A DNA stretch of 10,887 nucleotides from contig JASBRM010000320.1 of the NCBI GenBank assembly GCA_030149405.1, forward strand, positions 1 through 10,887, given 5' to 3'. Position numbers and translations under genes: made by a program. This stretch comes from Neptuniibacter sp. (lineage in GTDB: Bacteria > Pseudomonadota > Gammaproteobacteria > Pseudomonadales > Balneatricaceae). Of this stretch, positions 7,178 through 10,887 are shown piece by piece. The number at the start of each line of letters is the position of its first letter. Position 1 is the stretch's first letter. The notes beneath the pieces are model-generated. The model was not told where the DNA came from and did not search any database. It saw nothing but the letters and a program-made list of their open reading frames with translations.

Positions 7178-8461
7178 ATGAAAGCTAAAAAACTACTATC
7201 CATTTCAATCCTTGGTCTCAGCTTGAGTTCAGCGGTTCAGGCAGGTGAACTAGCCGATATATACAACCTTGCCCTGACTAACGACCCACAACTCAAAGCG
7301 GCACAAGCGTCCTATAAAGCGGGTACTGAAATTGAAGTACAGAGCCGTGCAGCCCTGTTACCCAATGTAGCCTTGAGCGCTAACACCACCTCGATTGATG
7401 CGGAAACCGCAAGCTATAACAATCACGGTTATACACTCTCGTTATCACAGCCAGTATTTGATGCTTCCGCCTGGTTCAGTTTCAAGCAAGGGCAGGCACT
7501 TTCAGAGCAAGCTGCTCTGCAATTTGAACTTGAACAGCAGAACCTGATTTTAAGAACGGTTGAAGCTTATCTGGGTGTGCTGAGAGCCAACAGCGCTCTG
7601 GCCACATCTGAAGCTCAGGAACGCGCTATTAAACGTCGTCTGGATCAGGTTAATGCTCAATTTGAAGTGGGTTTGATTGCCAATACAGATGTGCAGGAAG
7701 CTCAGGCATCTTTTGATAATGCCCGTGTTGCCCGTATCTCGGCAGAAGGTGATCTGGATAACAGCTATGAAGCTCTGGAACGTCTTACTGGCCAGAGCTA
7801 CGCGGGTATTAGCAAGCTATCCAATGACTATCCGATTGCAGAACCCACCCCGAACCTGCCTCAACCTTGGTTAGAAAAAGCCTGGCAAGGTAATCTGGGA
7901 TTAAAAATCGCGGATCAGAATACCGAAGCCGCTCGCCGTGCTGCCAAAGCTGCTCACGCTGGCCACTACCCTACTCTGAGCGTAACGGCCAGCCATGATT
8001 ATGATGAAGGCACCGCTGTCAGTGATAACAGCAGCGAAACCAACAGTATCGGTCTTACGTTCTCAATGCCGATCTTTTCAGGTGGCGCCACCAGCTCGAA
8101 GTCCCGTGAACTGGAACAACGCCTGATTGAAGCTCAGCAAAACCGCGAAGACACACTGCGCAGTGTGACCCAATCCACACGTAGTCTGTTACGTAATTTA
8201 CGTACCGGTTCCCTGAGTGTTCAGGCATTAAAACAAAGCATCAAATCCAGTCAAACTGCCCTTGAAGCAACGGAAGAAGGCTACAAAGTCGGTACTCGTA
8301 ATGTAGTGGATGTGCTGCAGGCAGAACAACAGCTGTACGCGTCTCAGCTGGAATATGCCAATGCCCGTTTTGACTTTGTCCAGAACCTTGTGACCTTCAA
8401 GCAGCAGCTGGGCACACTTAGCCCGGACGATATCAACGAACTGGATGGTTGGCTGGAATAG
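7178..8461 (+). CDS. tolC: TolC-family outer-membrane efflux channel
   Basis: This is the outer-membrane exit duct for tripartite pumps, a trimeric beta-barrel plus alpha-helical tunnel. The 427 residues start with a clear signal peptide (MKAKKLLSISILGLSLSS, cut after VQA at 22); no lipobox cysteine is present, unlike OprM-type channels. Two internally repeated outer-membrane-efflux domains follow (about 24-215 and 235-420). Marker segments resemble E. coli TolC: GLIANTDVQEAQASFDNARV from residue 165 and GTRNVVDVLQAEQQLYASQL from 372, then QLGTLSPDDINELDGWL near the C-terminus. AAGGA (7163-7167) overlaps the permease stop codon, so translation is probably coupled. It is third in the pump A operon. 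As the only channel visible, it may also serve the second pump beginning at 8617. It could be the housekeeping TolC or a dedicated paralogue; the sequence cannot separate these. Confidence 0.94.
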   Translation: MKAKKLLSISILGLSLSSAVQAGELADIYNLALTNDPQLKAAQASYKAGTEIEVQSRAALLPNVALSANTTSIDAETASYNNHGYTLSLSQPVFDASAWFSFKQGQALSEQAALQFELEQQNLILRTVEAYLGVLRANSALATSEAQERAIKRRLDQVNAQFEVGLIANTDVQEAQASFDNARVARISAEGDLDNSYEALERLTGQSYAGISKLSNDYPIAEPTPNLPQPWLEKAWQGNLGLKIADQNTEAARRAAKAAHAGHYPTLSVTASHDYDEGTAVSDNSSETNSIGLTFSMPIFSGGATSSKSRELEQRLIEAQQNREDTLRSVTQSTRSLLRNLRTGSLSVQALKQSIKSSQTALEATEEGYKVGTRNVVDVLQAEQQLYASQLEYANARFDFVQNLVTFKQQLGTLSPDDINELDGWLE

Positions 8462-8466
8462 CCCTC

Positions 8467-8497
8467 ATTAGCGGGTGACAAAAGGTCATCCGCTAAT
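8467..8497 (+). terminator. Long hairpin after the TolC-like gene, lacking a U-tract
   Basis: ATTAGCGGGTGAC (8467-8479) pairs with GTCATCCGCTAAT (8485-8497) over 13 positions, twelve Watson-Crick and one G-U, with a five-base loop AAAAG. It begins six bases after the stop. The bases that follow (CCACTCCACTG) contain no U run. It probably stabilises the mRNA end or works as a weak terminator that could allow read-through into the second pump. Confidence 0.6.
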
Positions 8498-8560
8498 CCA
8501 CTCCACTGTCTCTTTCGTATCCGTTTCTTAACAACCCATTAGTATTTTTTTCTTCAGAGT

Positions 8561-8576
8561 CTAAACTGCTGTTTAG
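8561..8576. promoter_or_regulatory. Inverted repeat upstream of pump B, possible operator
   Basis: CTAAAC (8561-8566) and GTTTAG (8571-8576) form a perfect 6-bp dyad with a 4-base spacer. It lies just before a TATATT (8582-8587) that could serve as a -10, where a bound regulator would control initiation of the second operon. I see no good -35 at the right spacing (GTCTAA at 8559-8564 is poor), which would fit an activator-dependent promoter but proves nothing. Confidence 0.3.
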
Positions 8577-8604
8577 CCATCTATATTCCAATCCTTTGTT
8601 TTAC

Positions 8605-8610
8605 AAGGAG
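8605..8610 (+). promoter_or_regulatory. Ribosome binding site that fixes the TTG start of the pump B adaptor
   Basis: AAGGAG is a near-perfect Shine-Dalgarno six bases before TTG 8617. It lies inside the frame that an earlier TTG at 8596 would open and has nothing comparable upstream of it. The start is therefore placed at 8617. Confidence 0.85.
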
Positions 8611-8616
8611 TTCGGT

Positions 8617-9702
8617 TTGAAAAAGCTCAGCCTTCTTTGCCTGTTACCTATCTTTGCCTTCAGTAACCTGATTCATGCCGAAACAAAACCTTTACCCGCG
8701 GTTCTGGTACATAAGGTTGCAGTATCAGACATGACACCCACCTTTAAACTGGTGGGCCGGATTCAAGCCAGTGAACGGGTTAACCTGCTGGCCCGCGTCT
8801 CTGGATTCCTTGAGCAGCGCCACTTCACCGAAGGCCGGGATGTAGAGAAAGGCGCTCTGTTGTTTAGTATTGAAAAAAGTAATTATGAGATTGCCTTAAA
8901 ACAGGCCCAGGCGGATTTAGCATCAGTGCGTGCCTCCCTTAAAAACGCTCAGGCTAACCTGAATCGCATCAGCCAGCTGCGTAAGCGCCAGGCAGCCTCT
9001 CAGTCGCAACTGGATCAGGCTTCGGCAGATCGAGATCAGGCCAGAGCACAGGTTCTCAAGGCAGAAGCAGGCCTTCAGAAAGCCGAGCTGGATCTGAGCT
9101 ATACCGATATCAAAGCGCCATTCTCTGGCCGCATTGGCAAAGCCAACTTTTCAGTAGGCGACCTGATCAGCCCGGAAAGTGGCACTCTAGCGACGGTGGT
9201 TAAAATCAATGAAGTTTATGTTGAGATGTCGGTCAGCGAAAAGCTGATGCTGGATGCCCGCAGAAAAGGGATTGATCTCGACAATCCACCAGTAGCACCC
9301 AGAATTATTCTCTCCGACGGCTCCACCTATGATTCCGATGGTGAATTCAATTTTATCTCGCCAGAAGTAGATACCAATACAGATACAATCACCCTGCGCG
9401 CTACCTTCCAGAACCCAGACAGCCTGCTGCTCCCGGGTGAGTTTGTGCATGTTCAGATCAAACGCAAGCAACCTGAAATGGGCATTATGATTCCTCAGTC
9501 CGCAGTACAAAGAGATAAACAAGGTTATTTTGTGCTCGAAGTCGATGAGCAAGGAAAAGTATCAGCAACCCGGGTTGAAATGGGTCGTCAGATTGAAGGC
9601 AAATGGCTGGTCTTGGATGGCCTGGAAGAAAATGACCGGGTGATCACAGAGGGCCTGCAAAAAGTAAAAGCCGGTACATTGGTTAATGCGGTAGAGGAGT
9701 AA
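8617..9702 (+). CDS. RND efflux pump periplasmic adaptor (AcrA/MexE-like), pump B, TTG start
   Basis: A 361-residue adaptor of a second RND pump. Starting at TTG 8617 gives an excellent signal peptide, MKKLSLLCLLPIFAFSNLIHA, with cleavage after A21; no ATG is available nearby. VGRIQASERVNLLARVSGFL (46-65) and TEGRDVEKGALLFSIE form the first lipoyl half. A hairpin of about 86-158 is roughly 15 residues longer than that of the pump A adaptor, and DIKAPFSGRIG (164-174) opens the second half. Barrel and membrane-proximal segments follow (LLPGEFVHVQI, MIPQSAVQRD). The hairpin tip carries R117-x3-L121-x6-S128, the RLS motif for contact with TolC-type channels. The stop lies three bases before the permease ATG, with GAGGAG at 9694-9699 serving the permease. 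It resembles AcrA, MexA and MexE; it is clearly divergent from the first adaptor and not a recent duplicate. Confidence 0.93.
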   Translation: MKKLSLLCLLPIFAFSNLIHAETKPLPAVLVHKVAVSDMTPTFKLVGRIQASERVNLLARVSGFLEQRHFTEGRDVEKGALLFSIEKSNYEIALKQAQADLASVRASLKNAQANLNRISQLRKRQAASQSQLDQASADRDQARAQVLKAEAGLQKAELDLSYTDIKAPFSGRIGKANFSVGDLISPESGTLATVVKINEVYVEMSVSEKLMLDARRKGIDLDNPPVAPRIILSDGSTYDSDGEFNFISPEVDTNTDTITLRATFQNPDSLLLPGEFVHVQIKRKQPEMGIMIPQSAVQRDKQGYFVLEVDEQGKVSATRVEMGRQIEGKWLVLDGLEENDRVITEGLQKVKAGTLVNAVEE

Positions 9703-9705
9703 ATC

Positions 9706-10887
9706 ATGTTCTCTATCTTTTTCATTAACCGGCCAAAATTTGCGCTGGTCATTTCCATAGTACTGATGATTGCGGGCGGACTCGCCATTCTGAGCTTGCC
9801 TGTATCACAATTCCCAGACATCGTGCCGCCAAAGGTTCAGGTTCAGGCTAAATACCCGGGCGCTAACGCAGAAGTCGTTGAACTGGCGGTTGCCACGCCG
9901 ATCGAGGCTCAGGTCAATGGCGTCGACAATATGCTGTATATGTCGTCCACTGCAGCTAATGATGGCAGTTACACCCTGGATATCACGTTTGCTGTAGGAA
10001 CAGACCCTGATCAGGCCGCCGTTAATGTTCAGAACCGGGTTGCCCGGGCGGAACCCTCTCTGCCTCAGGAGGTTGTCAGGCAGGGTGTTACCACTAAGAA
10101 GCAAGCAACTAATATGCTGCTGGTCATCAACCTTTATTCCCCGGAAGGCAGCTACGACGAGTTGTTCCTGAGTAATTATGCCTCTTTATATGTTCAGGAT
10201 GCTTTAGCCCGAATTAACGGTGTCGGTTCTGCTTCGCAGTTCAGCCCAATGGATTACGGTATGCGTGTCTGGCTGGACCCGGATCGACTTAAAGCTCTGG
10301 AGATGACGCCAAGCGATGTCAGCAATGCAATTCAGCAACAGAATGTACAGGCTTCAGTGGGTATTATTGGGCAGCCACCTCTGACTCAAACCCAACAGTT
10401 CCAATACAACCTCCGAGCCAAAGGCCGCCTTGAATCGGTAGAAGAGTTTGAAAATATTATTCTGCGCACAGGAGACAACGGCGCCTCGGTCCGACTTCGT
10501 GATGTAGCAAGAGTAGAACTAGGCTCCCAGAGTTACAGCGCCTCTTCGTCAATGAACGGCAAACCTGCAGCGACCATCGCTATCTATCAAAGCCCTGGAG
10601 CCAATGCGCTTGAGGTTGCCGATAAAGTGTATGCCGAGCTTGAACGACTGAGTGAACGTTTCCCGGATGATCTGGATTATGCGATTCTTTACGATACCAC
10701 TTTGTCGGTTAAAGCCTCTTTACAGGAAGTCGTAGAAACACTCTTTGTAACCTTCACATTAGTGGTATTAGTCACCTTCCTGTTCCTGGCAGATTGGCGA
10801 GCAACCCTGATCCCTTCTGCCACAATCCCGGTGTCACTGATTGCTACTTTTGCGGTGTTGCAGTTACTCGGTTTCAGTATCAACACC
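9706..10887 (+). CDS. RND multidrug efflux permease (MexF/OqxB/AcrB-like), pump B, 3' truncated by window edge
   Basis: The frame is open from ATG 9706 to the last base, giving the first 394 codons of a protein normally about 1040 residues long. It opens MFSIFFINRPKFALVISIVL with helix 1 at about 10-28. PVSQFPDIVPPKVQVQAKYP, VNGVDNMLYMSS and GTDPDQAAVNVQNRV are typical of the AcrB family. VATPIEAQVNGVDNMLYMSS and SPEGSYDELFLSNYA read closer to the MexF/OqxB branch than to AcrB itself. QNVQASVGIIGQPP (from about residue 212) and the LRDVARVELG strand follow. Helix 2 starts near 338 and helix 3 is entered, but the window ends before the helix 4 aspartate pair. Translation is supported by GAGGAG six bases upstream. 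Whether the remainder is intact, and whether a separate channel gene follows, cannot be seen. Confidence 0.93.
   Translation, partial: MFSIFFINRPKFALVISIVLMIAGGLAILSLPVSQFPDIVPPKVQVQAKYPGANAEVVELAVATPIEAQVNGVDNMLYMSSTAANDGSYTLDITFAVGTDPDQAAVNVQNRVARAEPSLPQEVVRQGVTTKKQATNMLLVINLYSPEGSYDELFLSNYASLYVQDALARINGVGSASQFSPMDYGMRVWLDPDRLKALEMTPSDVSNAIQQQNVQASVGIIGQPPLTQTQQFQYNLRAKGRLESVEEFENIILRTGDNGASVRLRDVARVELGSQSYSASSSMNGKPAATIAIYQSPGANALEVADKVYAELERLSERFPDDLDYAILYDTTLSVKASLQEVVETLFVTFTLVVLVTFLFLADWRATLIPSATIPVSLIATFAVLQLLGFSINT

Noticed and set aside
9187..9552. 121-codon open frame on the minus strand inside the pump B adaptor
   Set aside because: It lies wholly antisense to a well-supported gene, has no family resemblance and no ribosome site; a compositional shadow.
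1..10887. Mobile elements, CRISPR arrays, tRNA/rRNA genes, toxin-antitoxin or phage modules
   Set aside because: No transposase or integrase, no regularly spaced direct repeats, no cloverleaf and no abrupt compositional break were seen on reading both strands.

Overview
The window looks like chromosomal DNA from a gammaproteobacterium, probably one of the marine Oceanospirillales/Alteromonadales-like groups. The clues are protein resemblance (a bacterial-type aspartate aminotransferase, a DsbB with E. coli-like cysteine numbering, a GcvA-like LysR regulator, TolC/RND pumps) and a moderate base composition by eye. No sequence search was possible, so the taxonomic placement is tentative. All recognised genes lie on the + strand. 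There are no tRNAs, rRNAs, insertion sequences, CRISPR arrays or phage genes.

Left part (1-2926): the 3' portion of a PLP-dependent aspartate aminotransferase gene, closed by a strong rho-independent terminator. It is followed by dsbB (inner-membrane disulfide oxidoreductase). A hairpin whose U-tract lies on the minus strand follows dsbB, then an A+T-rich spacer of about 260 bases without a gene, then a LysR-type regulator of the GcvA/AmpR-like group.

Middle part (2927-8497): a compact three-gene operon for a complete tripartite RND efflux pump. It encodes a periplasmic adaptor, an inner-membrane RND permease and a TolC-like outer-membrane channel. The gaps are only 5 and 13 bases, and the TolC-like gene's Shine-Dalgarno overlaps the permease stop codon. 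A plausible sigma-70 promoter and a 12-bp palindrome lie just before the adaptor gene. A 13-bp hairpin without a U-tract follows the channel gene.

Right part (8498-10887): a second RND system begins. Its adaptor starts with TTG behind a strong Shine-Dalgarno, and its MexF/OqxB-like permease runs off the right edge of the window at codon 394. Both adaptors carry the R-x3-L-x6-S motif at the tip of their helical hairpin that is associated with docking to TolC-type channels, so both pumps could share the single TolC-like protein encoded between them. The overall reading is a multidrug/solute efflux locus with a co-directional LysR regulator next door. I see no evidence for a previously undescribed system; the noteworthy items are regulatory or organisational.
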